39,607 bases of DNA from Planctomycetota bacterium (GTDB taxonomy: Bacteria; Planctomycetota; MHYJ01; JACPRB01). Both the position numbers and the translations under genes were made by a program. The notes under the pieces are model-generated. The model did no database searches. It saw nothing but the letters and a program-made list of their open reading frames with translations, and was not told the origin of the DNA. Positions within the stretch are counted from its first letter, which is position 1, and the number at the start of each line of letters is the position of its first letter. The stretch lies in assembly GCA_035574235.1 (NCBI GenBank), contig DATLZA010000077.1, positions 1 to 39,607 of the forward strand. The letters are read 5' to 3'. Below are positions 7,596-16,730 of the stretch, piece after piece.

Positions 7596-10500
7596 ATGGA
7601 CAGGCTCGGCTGGACGTTCGGGGTTCTTCTGGCGGCCTTGGGGCAGGGGCAGGAGGCTCCGGTCCGCCGATTCGGGGATCCCGCGCCGCCGCGGCCCGAA
7701 CTTCAGGTCCCGTTCCCCGACGCGCGCTTTGCGCCGGCGCTTCCGGACGAGGTGATCGTCTTCGCGGGGTCCACGCACCTGGTGCTGGAGGCGCAGCGGG
7801 GGGATCTCGAGGCGCGGCTGACGATGGCGTTCCGGGATCGGGCGCCGCGTTTTCGCTCGATGGCCTGGGAGGGGGATACCGTTTACGAGCAATGGCGGGA
7901 TCTCAATTTCGGAGACTGGCCGGCCCAGCTTGCGGCGGCCGAGGCATCGATCGTGATCTGCGGCTTCGGCGCGATGGAAGCGCTGGACGGAACGGCCCGG
8001 CTGGAGGAATTCGCGGCGGCCTACCGCAAGCTCCTCGACCGGTTCGGCGAGGTGACGCGTCGGATCGTTATTCTCACGCCGCCTCCCTTCGAGGCTCCGG
8101 CCTCCCCTCACGTTCCCGACCTTCGGGACCGCAACGCGGACGTCCGGGCGTATGCGGAGGCGGTGAAGCGGATCGCGCGGGAGCGGGGAGCGGTCCTGGT
8201 GGACCTGTTCGGGGCGCTGGCGGACCGCCCGGTCGGATCGCCGCGGCTGACCGAGAACGGGATCCACTTCACGTCCCAGGGATGGCGGTCCGTGGCCGCC
8301 CTGATCGCGCGCGCGCTCGGAGCCGAAGGTTCGGTGCCGCCCGAGGCGCTCCGGAGGGAGGTCGTGGAGAAAAACCGGCTCTGGTCCGAATGCTGGCGGG
8401 CGATGAACTGGGCCTTCGCGTACGGCGACCGGACGACGCAGCTTTTCGGCCAGGGCGTCGAGGGCCGACCGTCGCTGGTCCAGGAACTTCAGCGCTACAA
8501 GCCGCTGCTCCGGGAGGCCGACGCGCGTATTCGCGCGCTCGCGCGCGGGGAGGCGCCCCCGCCGGCCAGCCCGCCGCCTCGGTTCGACGAAGGTCCCCCC
8601 GCGCTCTCGCCCGAAGAGGAGCTGGCTTCGTTCCAGGTGATGGAGGGGTTCGAAGTCCGCCTGTTCGCCTCCGAGGCGGACGGCGTCGTCAAGCCCGTCC
8701 AGATCCGTTGGGATGAGCGCGGCCGGCTCTGGGCCGTGTGCATGCCGACGTACCCGCACCTGGAGCCCGGTCGGAAGCCGGCGGACTTCCTCCTCGTGTG
8801 CGAGGATTCCCACGGCGACGGCCGGGCGGACACGTTCACCCGCTTCGCCGAAGGGCTGCTCATGCCCGGGGGAATCGAGTTCGGCGACGGCGGAGTCTAC
8901 GTCTGCGACGCGACGCAACTGGTGCACCTGAAAGACACGGACGGAGACGGCCGCGCGGACGTCCGCCGCGTGGTGCTCTCCGGATTCGGCACCGGGGACA
9001 CGCACCAGCTCATCAATTCGCCCGTCTGGAGTCCGGAGGGGGATCTCTGGTTCGGCCAGGGGCTTCACATCATCTCCCGGGTCGAGACCCCCTGGGGCCT
9101 GGCGCGACTGGACCAGGCGGGCGTGTGGCGGTTCAACCCGCGAAGGCTGCAGCTTCACGGATTCTTCGGCCGCGCCACGGCGGGGGCGAACACCTGGGGC
9201 GTGGGATTCGACGACTGGGGCCAGGTCTTCCACAACGCGGGCGACACGAGCTACGGCTTTCACACCGTCCCCGGGATGGTCTCGCGGTACCACCCGATTC
9301 CCCATCCGGTGCGGCTGTTCATCTCGGCGGCCAAGAACATGGGGCTTGAAGTCGTCGATTCGACGCACCTGCCGGAGTCCGTGCGCGGGCTGTGGGCGGT
9401 CAACGTGTATTACTCGAACGAAGTGGAGCTTCACCGCCTGACGGACGACGGCGCGGGCTTCCGGTCGCAGAAGGCGGGGACGCTTCTGAAGTCTTCGAGG
9501 AGCGAATTCAGGCCCGTGGATACGCGCGTGGGGCCGGACGGCGCGCTCTACGTCTGCGACTGGTACAACCCCATCATCGGCCACTACCAAGCCTCGTACC
9601 GGCACCCCCAGCGCGACCGGGCGCACGGTCGGATCTGGCGGATCGCGGCGAAGGGGCGTCCTCCGGTCCGGCCGCCGGATCTGGCGGCGATGAAGACCGC
9701 CGAGCTCGTCGAACAGCTCCGCTCGCCCGAGCGATGGGTCCGGTATCAGGCGCGGCGTCTGCTCCTGGACCGGCCTTCGGCGGACGTCGTCGCGACGCTC
9801 GACGCTCTGGACCCGAAGGACGAGCGCTGGGCCTGCGAGATTCTGGGCGTTTACCAGGGTCACGAAGCCGTGCGTCCGGCGTTTCTGGAGAAGCTCCTGC
9901 GGGCGCGCGATCCGAGGGCGCGGGCCCGCGCGGTGCGGGCGGTGGGACGCTGGGCGGATCGACTGGCGGATCCGCTGGCGCTCCTGCGCGAGCGGGCGGT
10001 GGACGAGCATCCGCGCGTGCGCCTGGAGGCGATCGTGGCGGCGACGTACGTGAATTCGCCGCGGGCCGTGGAGGTGGCGATGCTCGCGCTCGACCGCCCG
10101 AGGGACGCGACGATCGAGTACGCCTTGCGGCAGGCCGCGCACGCGCTGCGGCCGCAGTGGGGACCCGCGCTGGCGGCGGGCGAGCTGGATTTCGGCGGCC
10201 GGGCGGACGTTCTGGCGTTCGTCCTTCAGGCGGTGGGATCGCGGGATGTGGCCGGCACGCTGCGCCGAACGGCTGCCGCCCCCGGCCTGTCGGCTCCGCT
10301 GCGGGAAAATCTCCTGGCGCTTCTAGCGGAGGTCGGCGAGCCGGACGACCTCCGGTTCGCGCTGGAGGCGGGCGCGTCGAGCCCGCGGGTGCTCGAGGCG
10401 CTGGCGGCGTCGGCGCGCCTGCGGAACAAGAGGCCGGCGGGGGACGGGGCGGGGATTCTGGAACGTCTCTGTACCTCGACCTCTCCGGCGATCCGCGCGG

Positions 10501-11438
10501 CCGCCTTCCGCCTGGTGGGGGCGTGGAAGGCGACGGCGCTGGCGGCCCGGGCGCGGGAGGCGGCGTTCGACCGTTCGGCCCCTCCGGAGGTGCGCCGCGC
10601 GGCGATCGAAGCCCTTCCGCAGGCGGCCGGACCGGCCGCCCTGGGCGGCCTGGAAGAGCTTCTCGAGGAGCCGGCGCTGCGCGGGGCGATCCTGGCGGCG
10701 TGGCTGGAGGTCGATCCGGCGGAAGCCGCGCGCCGGGCGGCGGGGCTGGCGCGATCGGCGCGCACGCGGGAAGAGATGGCGGAAGTCGTGACGCCCTTTC
10801 TCCAGCGCCAGGGAGGTCCCGAAGCGCTGGCCGCGGCGATGGGCGAGGCGGGGCTTCCGGCGGATGCGGCGAAGCTGGCGCTGCGGGTCCTGAGCGGCGC
10901 GGGCCGGGACGACGCGCCCCTGCGGCAGGCGCTCCAGAAGGCGGCGGGCATCCGCGGCGCGGCGCCGGAGTATGCCGCGGAGCTCGTGGCGCGGCTCGCG
11001 GAGGAGACGCGCACGCAGGGGGACGCGCGCCGCGGCCGGGAGGTCTACGGCTCGGAGCTGGCCAACTGCGCGGCCTGCCACCGGATCGACGGCCAGGGCG
11101 GCACGATCGGGCCGGACCTGTCGTCGGTGGGGCGCGCCCTGCCTCTGGATCTGATCATCGAGTCGGTTCTCTGGCCCCGGCGGCAGGTAAAGGAGGGATA
11201 CCTGACGGTCCTTGTGCTCACCCAGGACGGAGGACTGTTTCAGGGCCAGAAGGTGCGCGAGTCGGCGGAGGAACTCGTGCTTCGGGACCTGGCGGCGGAT
11301 CGGGAGGTGCGGATCCCGCGCGCGCGGATCCGGCAGATGAAGGACGCGGGAACGGCCATGCCGGAGGGGTTGACCGACGGCATGACGCGGCAGGAGCTGC
11401 TGGATCTTTTTCGCTATCTTTCGGAGCTGGGCCGGTAA
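7596..11438 (+). CDS. Exported SGNH-like / PVC dehydrogenase propeller / HEAT / heme-binding fusion
   Basis: The 1280-residue product has four parts. After a short signal sequence, residues about 50-245 form an SGNH-hydrolase-like domain whose block I reads FAGST instead of GDS, with a block V GIHFTSQGW. Residues about 345-680 are a six-bladed propeller of the PVC membrane-bound dehydrogenase family (ASFQVMEGFEVRLFASEADG, ADFLLVCEDSHGDGRADTFT). Residues about 690-1120 are HEAT-like helical repeats (RSPERWVRYQARRLLLDRPS). Residues about 1145-1280 are the PVC heme-binding domain with CAACH near residue 1158, then GQGGTIGPDLSSVGRALP. Such proteins are thought to oxidise sugars or alcohols in the periplasm and pass electrons to the c-heme. 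The SGNH part probably lacks the usual serine. GGAGG 6 nt upstream supports the start. Confidence 0.93.
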   Translation: MDRLGWTFGVLLAALGQGQEAPVRRFGDPAPPRPELQVPFPDARFAPALPDEVIVFAGSTHLVLEAQRGDLEARLTMAFRDRAPRFRSMAWEGDTVYEQWRDLNFGDWPAQLAAAEASIVICGFGAMEALDGTARLEEFAAAYRKLLDRFGEVTRRIVILTPPPFEAPASPHVPDLRDRNADVRAYAEAVKRIARERGAVLVDLFGALADRPVGSPRLTENGIHFTSQGWRSVAALIARALGAEGSVPPEALRREVVEKNRLWSECWRAMNWAFAYGDRTTQLFGQGVEGRPSLVQELQRYKPLLREADARIRALARGEAPPPASPPPRFDEGPPALSPEEELASFQVMEGFEVRLFASEADGVVKPVQIRWDERGRLWAVCMPTYPHLEPGRKPADFLLVCEDSHGDGRADTFTRFAEGLLMPGGIEFGDGGVYVCDATQLVHLKDTDGDGRADVRRVVLSGFGTGDTHQLINSPVWSPEGDLWFGQGLHIISRVETPWGLARLDQAGVWRFNPRRLQLHGFFGRATAGANTWGVGFDDWGQVFHNAGDTSYGFHTVPGMVSRYHPIPHPVRLFISAAKNMGLEVVDSTHLPESVRGLWAVNVYYSNEVELHRLTDDGAGFRSQKAGTLLKSSRSEFRPVDTRVGPDGALYVCDWYNPIIGHYQASYRHPQRDRAHGRIWRIAAKGRPPVRPPDLAAMKTAELVEQLRSPERWVRYQARRLLLDRPSADVVATLDALDPKDERWACEILGVYQGHEAVRPAFLEKLLRARDPRARARAVRAVGRWADRLADPLALLRERAVDEHPRVRLEAIVAATYVNSPRAVEVAMLALDRPRDATIEYALRQAAHALRPQWGPALAAGELDFGGRADVLAFVLQAVGSRDVAGTLRRTAAAPGLSAPLRENLLALLAEVGEPDDLRFALEAGASSPRVLEALAASARLRNKRPAGDGAGILERLCTSTSPAIRAAAFRLVGAWKATALAARAREAAFDRSAPPEVRRAAIEALPQAAGPAALGGLEELLEEPALRGAILAAWLEVDPAEAARRAAGLARSARTREEMAEVVTPFLQRQGGPEALAAAMGEAGLPADAAKLALRVLSGAGRDDAPLRQALQKAAGIRGAAPEYAAELVARLAEETRTQGDARRGREVYGSELANCAACHRIDGQGGTIGPDLSSVGRALPLDLIIESVLWPRRQVKEGYLTVLVLTQDGGLFQGQKVRESAEELVLRDLAADREVRIPRARIRQMKDAGTAMPEGLTDGMTRQELLDLFRYLSELGR

Positions 11439-13519
11439 GGGGGAGGCACCGGCTCGATGCCGCGGGAAGCCATTTCTTCGAGCTTGGCGCGGAGCGCGGC
11501 GGCCTCGTCGTCGCCGGCGGCAAAGGTCAGCGCGCGGCGGTAGTAGTAGCAGGCTTCGCCGGCGCGGCCGGCGGCCTCGAGGATCTCGGCGATCCGTCGG
11601 CAGGCCTCGGGGCGGGGCGGGTCGGCGTCCGTCCGGGCGGCGAATCGGGCGCGGAGCCCCTCGGGGCTCGTGGCCACGAGGAGACGGTCGGTCATGAGGA
11701 GGAAGAGTCCGCCCACGACCCGCAGGTGCGCCGCGTCGTCGGCATCCGCCCAGGGCAGCGTTCCGCGGCTGCGCCAGGAACCGGCTTCGTAGAGCTGGAT
11801 CGCGGAGGCGCCCGGGATGTAGGCGACGCCGGCGGCGATGGCGCCGCGGGCCGGGCGGGGCGATTCTCCCGCCTCTTCCAGTTCGACGACGCGGCCGTCC
11901 GCGAGGCGCCATGCGTAATTTTTCCATCCTCCCAGCACGATCCAATCTCCGGTCCTTCCGAGAAGGTACTGCACGCGCGGCCAGTCCATGGACGCCTGGC
12001 GCGGAAGATCCAGGCGGCGGCCGGTCCAGCGGTCGAACGCCATCAGTTCCTCCGCGTCCTGGGCCAGAACGAGCGCGGCGCTCGGGGTCAGGAGGGGCGC
12101 GTTGACGGCGGTGCGCGCGTCCGGCTGGCGGGCGTACTTGACGAGCCATTCGATCCGCCCCGTGGCGGCGTCCAGGGCGGCGACCGCGCCGAAGCCGGTG
12201 GACACGACGAGCATTCCTTCGCGTTCGTCGAAGGCGGGGACCGCCAGAGGGCCGCGGCCCGGAGGCGCGGAGGCGACGCGGGTGCACCAGAGGGGGCGGC
12301 CCGTCGGGGCCTCGAGGCAGAGCATCATGCACTGGCGCTGGGGGGCATGGGTGGCCAGGGCGGCGTAAAGGCGCCGGCCGCGGACGACGGGAGCGCCGGC
12401 GAACCAGAAGTTCAGCCGCGCGTCCGGCAGGAGCTCTTCGAGGGAAGAGTCCGGCGCGTCCGTATCCCACAGGAGCTCGCCCGTTTCGAGCGCGAGCGCC
12501 CGCAGAGCGGCCGGCCCCTCGAAGCGATCCACCCGCCGGCCGATCTGCCCCTGCCGCGAGTGGATGCTGTACATGGTGGCGTAGACGCGGTCGCCGTCGG
12601 CGGTCAGTCCGGGCAGAGGCGCGGGATCGCCATAGACGAGCGGCCGGTACGCCCTTCGGGCGCCTTCGCGGGGGTACCGCCAGCGGAGCGGACCTTCGGG
12701 ATCGAGGGCGGCGACCGTCAACCCGTCTCCGGCCAGGACGTATTCCGCGCCGGCGCGGAGCGCATGGGCCGGGGCCGCGAACGCGCGGCGGCGGCCGAGG
12801 GAAGGCACGCTCTCGGGCAGCGCGTACCGGCTCAGGGCGATCTCGGAGGTGGGCGGGGGGCCTTCGTCCGCCGGAGCGGGATCGGGGACGCGGAGGCTCT
12901 CCAGATATTCGCGCAGGTCGCGCGGGAGGCCGGCGACCCGGAGGGCGCCCTTCCAGTCTTCGCGGGCCGCGCGGGCACGCAGGACGTCCAGGCCCAGCCG
13001 GTCCCCGGCTGCGGCGTGGGCCCGGGCCAGGCGGGCTGCGATTTCGGGGGAGAAGCGCGTCTCGAGGGCGCGGATCCATTCCGCGAGGGCTTCCGCGACG
13101 CGGCCGGCATCGTAGTTCCGCGCTCCGGAGGCGGCGCGCTCCTCGAAGGCGGCGCGCGTGAAGCCGTACTTCTCGAGAAGGCGCTTCCGGTCTTCGGGCC
13201 GCAACGCGGTCTCGAGAAGCTGCCGGGTGACGAGCTCGTACGGTTCCCGGGCCGCGTCCGGCATGTCGGCCAGGCGGGCCGCCAGGACGCGCGGGAGGGG
13301 GAGCCAGCGTGGGTCTTCCGGATCGGGCCGCGCGAGCCGCCCGGCGGCGTGTTCGGCCGCGTAGGCATGCAGGTCGAAAAGCGCCTTCCAGTCGCGGGCC
13401 TCCCAGGCGGCGGCCCAGCGGCGCTCGAAGTCGTCGGTGACCTGGTCGAAGGCGACGCGATCCTCCTCCTGGAGGGGCGCCGGCAGGGGCAGGAGGGCGA
13501 GGACGGCCAGGGCCCGCAT
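11414..13519 (-). CDS. Exported PQQ-like beta-propeller protein with helical flanks
   Basis: The 701-residue product has a short signal sequence (MRALAVLALLPLPAPLQ). Residues about 20-230 form a helical domain (QVTDDFERRWAAAWEARDW). Residues about 236-620 are an eight-bladed PQQ-like propeller with repeats such as ALETGELLWDTDAPD, CLEAPTGRPLWCTRV and ALDAATGRIEWLVKYA. A TPR-like hairpin (EACRRIAEILEAAGRAGEAC) ends the protein. No cofactor-binding signature is certain, so it may be a non-enzymatic scaffold. The 1616-residue protein at 30683-35533 is a paralog with the same order of segments. The frame stays open far upstream, but the signal sequence and -10 box fix the start at 13519. The 3' end overlaps the convergent heme gene by 25 bp. 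Confidence 0.88.
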   Translation of the reverse strand: MRALAVLALLPLPAPLQEEDRVAFDQVTDDFERRWAAAWEARDWKALFDLHAYAAEHAAGRLARPDPEDPRWLPLPRVLAARLADMPDAAREPYELVTRQLLETALRPEDRKRLLEKYGFTRAAFEERAASGARNYDAGRVAEALAEWIRALETRFSPEIAARLARAHAAAGDRLGLDVLRARAAREDWKGALRVAGLPRDLREYLESLRVPDPAPADEGPPPTSEIALSRYALPESVPSLGRRRAFAAPAHALRAGAEYVLAGDGLTVAALDPEGPLRWRYPREGARRAYRPLVYGDPAPLPGLTADGDRVYATMYSIHSRQGQIGRRVDRFEGPAALRALALETGELLWDTDAPDSSLEELLPDARLNFWFAGAPVVRGRRLYAALATHAPQRQCMMLCLEAPTGRPLWCTRVASAPPGRGPLAVPAFDEREGMLVVSTGFGAVAALDAATGRIEWLVKYARQPDARTAVNAPLLTPSAALVLAQDAEELMAFDRWTGRRLDLPRQASMDWPRVQYLLGRTGDWIVLGGWKNYAWRLADGRVVELEEAGESPRPARGAIAAGVAYIPGASAIQLYEAGSWRSRGTLPWADADDAAHLRVVGGLFLLMTDRLLVATSPEGLRARFAARTDADPPRPEACRRIAEILEAAGRAGEACYYYRRALTFAAGDDEAAALRAKLEEMASRGIEPVPPPYRPSSER

Positions 13520-13525
13520 GCTTCT

Positions 13526-13538
13526 TCTATACAGTATA
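13526..13538 (-). promoter_or_regulatory. -10 boxes for the PQQ-like gene
   Basis: On the minus strand TATACT (13538-13533) and TATAGA (13531-13526) overlap an A/T-rich patch; they end 13 and 6 nt before the ATG at 13519. No Shine-Dalgarno is present, so the mRNA would be leaderless or nearly so. Confidence 0.5.
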
Positions 13539-13594
13539 CGCCGCCTTCGGGGCGGTCTTGCGCCGGGGCCGCGCGTTCCGGTAGCCTGAAGCTC

Positions 13595-14464
13595 ATGCGG
13601 GCGGCGGCGCTGGCGGTGCTGGCGGTCGCGGGGTGCGCCGCGGAGGCGGCTCCGGCGGCGACGCGCCTGGAGCTTCGGGTACGCCGGGCGATCGCCGCGC
13701 ACGCGCCGGAAGCCCGGCCTTCCGTGTGGCTCGGCGGGATGAACGGCCGCGAGATCCTCGCCCTGGACGCGGACCGTCCCGTTCCGGGCGCCAGCACCCT
13801 CAAGGTTCTCATCCTCGTCGAGGCGCACGCGCAGGCGCTCGAGGGGACGTTCCGGTTTTCGGACTCGGTGACGCTCCTGGAGGAAGATCAGGTGGGGGGC
13901 ACGGGGTCGCTGCGGCGGGAGCGGCCGGGCACGGCCTGGACGTACGCGCAGCTCGCGCGCAAGATGATCGCCGAGAGCGACAACACCGCGTCGAATCTTC
14001 TTCTGCGGCGGCTGGGACCGGAGCGCGTCAACGCGCGGGCCCGGTCGCTGGGACTTTCGGTCACGCGGCTGGAGCGGCTCTTCATGGATTTCGAGGCGCG
14101 GCGGGAAGGGCGCGAGAACTGGACGACGGCGCGCGAGATGGGGCGCCTTCTGGGGGCGATCCTGCGGCGCGAGATCCTGACGCCGGAGGCGTGCGGCGCG
14201 ATGATCCGGACGCTCGAGGCGACCTCGCGCGGGCGGATCGCCGCGGGCGTGCCGCGCGGGGTTCCCGTGGGCCACAAGAGCGGTTCGCTCCCGGGCGGGA
14301 GGCACGACGTAGGCTGGGTCCGCCTTCCCGGGCGTCCGTACATCCTGTGCATTTTCCTCGAGAACGTCCTGGAGCGGCCGGGCGGAGAGCGGGACGGCGG
14401 GGTGGAGGCGATCGAAGCGGCGGCGCAGGCCGTGTACGAGGAGCTGGGCCCTTCGGACGAATGA
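13595..14464 (+). CDS. Class A beta-lactamase-fold lipoprotein
   Basis: The 289-residue product begins with a very short lipoprotein signal (MRAAALAVLAVAGC, lipid Cys14). It has the serine-hydrolase motifs of the class A fold: STLK (Ser67, Lys70), SDN (128-130) and KSG (228-230, followed by SLPGG). The omega-loop region reads LERLFMDFEARREGRENWTT. Lined up by eye with TEM-type enzymes, this leaves no glutamate at the position of the deacylating Glu166. It may therefore acylate with beta-lactams or peptidoglycan without efficient turnover, or act as an esterase or peptidase, so a resistance role is not established. It is divergent from the PQQ-like gene. TAGCCT 7 nt before the ATG is a weak leaderless -10 candidate. 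Confidence 0.85.
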   Translation: MRAAALAVLAVAGCAAEAAPAATRLELRVRRAIAAHAPEARPSVWLGGMNGREILALDADRPVPGASTLKVLILVEAHAQALEGTFRFSDSVTLLEEDQVGGTGSLRRERPGTAWTYAQLARKMIAESDNTASNLLLRRLGPERVNARARSLGLSVTRLERLFMDFEARREGRENWTTAREMGRLLGAILRREILTPEACGAMIRTLEATSRGRIAAGVPRGVPVGHKSGSLPGGRHDVGWVRLPGRPYILCIFLENVLERPGGERDGGVEAIEAAAQAVYEELGPSDE

Positions 14465-14474
14465 GCGGGCGCGG

Positions 14475-15212
14475 TCAGAACCCGAGGTAGAGCTTCTCCG
14501 CCGTGACCAGGTGGGCGCGCGAGAGGGGCGGCAGGTGGCGGAAGGCGACGCCCACGTGCCAGCGGGGTTCCAGGGAGAGGGTGTCGCGCCGGCACCAGCG
14601 GACTTCCCCTTCGGCCTCGAGGCGGGCGGCGGGACGGCGCAGGTCCACCACGAGATCCACGCGTCGCCCGGGGTCGAGCGGCCGGCCGCACACGAGGTGA
14701 GTGCCTCCGAGGCTGAGGTCCTGGAGCCGGCGGGCGGCGTTCGCCGAGAGTCCCAGGAGGCGCCAGAGTCCGCGGGCCCGGCAGGTCACGGGGCCGGTGG
14801 AGGGCGAGAAGCGCGCGAAGCGGCGCTGGGGGTCGCGGGCGCCGGACGGTCGGGCGTCGGAGCGCGACGGAGGAGCCAGGAACCGAAACCGGTCGCCCCA
14901 GCAGGAGACAATGCGCTCGAAGCAGATGCCGGCGAGGCTGGGGCCGTCGCGTCCGAGGGTGCGGGACCAGCGCACGCGGCCGCGGGCGCGCAGGCGGGCG
15001 GTGCCGTCCAGGGCGGCCACGTCCACGACGACGGCCAGATGTTCCCGCAGGCGTCCCGCCGTGACCAGGCGGGCGCCGCGGGGCCCGAGGTCCACAAGAC
15101 CGCGCGCCAGGTTGTAGGGCGCGCCGCGCCAGGCGGATTCGTCGGCGACGCAGGTGACGGTGACGTCCGCGTCCGGGCGGAGGCGGAGATCGCGGCGGCG
15201 TTCGGCGGACAT
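14475..15212 (-). CDS. Tandem PilZ-domain protein
   Basis: The 245-residue product contains two PilZ-like beta-barrels. The first starts RRRDLRLRP (RxxxR) and continues to DLGPRGARLV, where the usual DxSxxG serine is Gly. The second has RRFARFSP (RxxxR) and DLSLGGTHLV (intact DxSxxG). PilZ domains bind cyclic di-GMP and pass the signal to a partner. The second site looks competent; the first may be degenerate. There is no signal peptide or transmembrane segment, so it is cytoplasmic. The ATG at 15212 has AAGGGGGA upstream. The stop lies 11 bp from the convergent beta-lactamase-fold gene. Confidence 0.85.
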   Translation of the reverse strand: MSAERRRDLRLRPDADVTVTCVADESAWRGAPYNLARGLVDLGPRGARLVTAGRLREHLAVVVDVAALDGTARLRARGRVRWSRTLGRDGPSLAGICFERIVSCWGDRFRFLAPPSRSDARPSGARDPQRRFARFSPSTGPVTCRARGLWRLLGLSANAARRLQDLSLGGTHLVCGRPLDPGRRVDLVVDLRRPAARLEAEGEVRWCRRDTLSLEPRWHVGVAFRHLPPLSRAHLVTAEKLYLGF

Positions 15213-15238
15213 GCGTTTCCCCCTTCTCTCTATTCCCG

Positions 15239-15244
15239 ATTCTA
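15239..15244 (-). promoter_or_regulatory. -10 box for the PilZ gene
   Basis: TAGAAT on the minus strand ends 26 nt before the ATG at 15212, leaving a leader of roughly 20 nt that holds the AAGGGGGA Shine-Dalgarno. This is a leadered promoter. Confidence 0.5.
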
Positions 15245-15278
15245 ATGCGCGATCGGGCGGCGGGGAAGGACCCCCGGG

Positions 15279-16724
15279 TTACCGGGAGAGCTTGAGTTCG
15301 AGGGCGTGGCGCGGCGGCCGCACCGAAAGCGTGTGCCGGAGGATGAGATCCGAGACGCCGTCGCCGTTGAGGTCGGCCACGAAGGGTTCCGTCAGCGAGG
15401 TTTCGGGCGGAGGGTTGAGGGTCACGGCGCCCGCGGGAGCGTCGGCCAGGAAACGTTCGGGCACGCCGGGGTAAAGGCGCAGGGTGCGGGCGTCTTCGGC
15501 CACGAGGAGGTCGCGGCGGCCGTCGCGGTTGAAATCGCCCTGGAAGTTGGGGCGGAAGACGAGATCGAGTTCGATCGACTCGCGGGTGAGCTGGAACGAG
15601 AAGGGGATGGAGAACCGGAGTTCCTGGACGGGGTCCTTGGAGAAGCGACCGGCCGGCGTCATGGGAAAAACGTGCAGCTCGAGATCCACGCGTCCGGAGA
15701 GGAAGACCTGGACGCCTTCGGTGACGCCGAACTTGCGGATGACGCCCATGACGAGGTCGGGCCGGCCGTCCCGGTCGAGGTCTTCGAGGTAGACGCCGGT
15801 GGACCAGCCGTCGCCGACGTGGAAGACGTCGTCGGGCTGGGTGAAGTCCGTCCGTCCGGCGCGGCCGTAGTAGGCGTGGACGCGCCCTTTGGAGGGGTAG
15901 ACGAGCACGACGTCGAGGAGCCCGTCGCCGTTGAAGTCGCCGAGGCGGGGAGGGACCTCGAACTGGAGGAGGCGCACGCGGCGCCGGCGGCGCTCGGCGG
16001 CGAGGTCGAACGAGCGCGGGGGAAGATACCGGCCGTCGGGGCCCTGGAGGCAGGCGATGAGGGCTTCGTCCCGGGACGTGACGAGATCCGGGCGGCCGTC
16101 TCCGTCCAGGTCGCCGAGGGCGAGGACGGGGACGGTCGTGATCTCGGTGAGTTTCTGATGGGGAGCCCAGGGGACGGCGATGGCGGTTTCCACGGGGAAG
16201 GGGACTTTCTGGAGGGCGCGGAACTCCCCGCCGGGATGCTGCTTGAGGAGCAGGAGCGCGTCCTTGAGGAAGAGGACGAGGTCCGGGCGGCCGTCGCGGT
16301 CGAGGTCCGGGGCGAAGTCGAGGAAGAGCGGCGCGCGGCCTTCGGCCAGGGTTCCCTCGAAGAGGGAGGGATGGACGGCCAGGTCGGCCGGCTCGGCGCG
16401 GAAGCCGCCCGGGCCGAAGGGGCGTCCCTGGACGGCGCGGGAGCCGGCGGTGAGAAGAGCGGGGCGACCGTCCAGGGCGGCCAGGGTCCAGAGGAAGGCG
16501 GTGGGCTCCAGGCGCAGGACCTGGAGGGGCTGATCGGGGAAGCCCCGGCGGGGATCCTGGAGGAAGACGTGGAGGTCGCGGCCGTTCTGGACGACGAGGT
16601 CGTCGCGGCCGTCGCCGTCGAGGTCGCGGGCGACGATGCGGTCGGCGCGGCCTCCGGTCTCGAGGGTCCGCGTCTCGAACGCGGGATCCTGGAGGAGGGC
16701 GAGGAGAGCGGCGAGCGCCCGCAT
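15279..16724 (-). CDS. Exported FG-GAP/VCBS repeat protein
   Basis: The 481-residue product opens with a very short hydrophobic signal (MRALAALLALLQ). It then carries seven calcium-binding-type DxDxDGxxD motifs, including DLDGDGRDDLV, DLDRDGRPDLV, DFNGDGLLDVV and DLNGDGVSDLI, typical of integrin-like FG-GAP propellers. Such domains are extracellular or periplasmic and bind ligands or other proteins; no enzyme domain is attached. The role is unknown. The ATG at 16724 is supported by a promoter whose -10 box lies 6 nt upstream, so the mRNA is probably leaderless. Confidence 0.88.
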   Translation of the reverse strand: MRALAALLALLQDPAFETRTLETGGRADRIVARDLDGDGRDDLVVQNGRDLHVFLQDPRRGFPDQPLQVLRLEPTAFLWTLAALDGRPALLTAGSRAVQGRPFGPGGFRAEPADLAVHPSLFEGTLAEGRAPLFLDFAPDLDRDGRPDLVLFLKDALLLLKQHPGGEFRALQKVPFPVETAIAVPWAPHQKLTEITTVPVLALGDLDGDGRPDLVTSRDEALIACLQGPDGRYLPPRSFDLAAERRRRRVRLLQFEVPPRLGDFNGDGLLDVVLVYPSKGRVHAYYGRAGRTDFTQPDDVFHVGDGWSTGVYLEDLDRDGRPDLVMGVIRKFGVTEGVQVFLSGRVDLELHVFPMTPAGRFSKDPVQELRFSIPFSFQLTRESIELDLVFRPNFQGDFNRDGRRDLLVAEDARTLRLYPGVPERFLADAPAGAVTLNPPPETSLTEPFVADLNGDGVSDLILRHTLSVRPPRHALELKLSR

Positions 16725-16730
16725 GAAGGG

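Noticed and set aside
7086-10142. 1018-codon open frame on the minus strand
   Set aside because: Only its last 95 codons look like a real protein. The rest is Arg/Pro-rich antisense of the SGNH/heme gene, typical of GC-rich shadow frames.
9392-13594. Long plus-strand frame leading into the beta-lactamase-fold gene
   Set aside because: Gly/Arg/Ala-rich with no domain, lying over the heme gene and antisense to the PQQ-like gene. The real protein starts at 13595 with a lipoprotein signal.
13595-14464. Calling the beta-lactamase-fold protein an antibiotic-resistance gene
   Set aside because: The fold motifs are there, but the deacylating glutamate is not evident and relatives include non-lactamase serine hydrolases.
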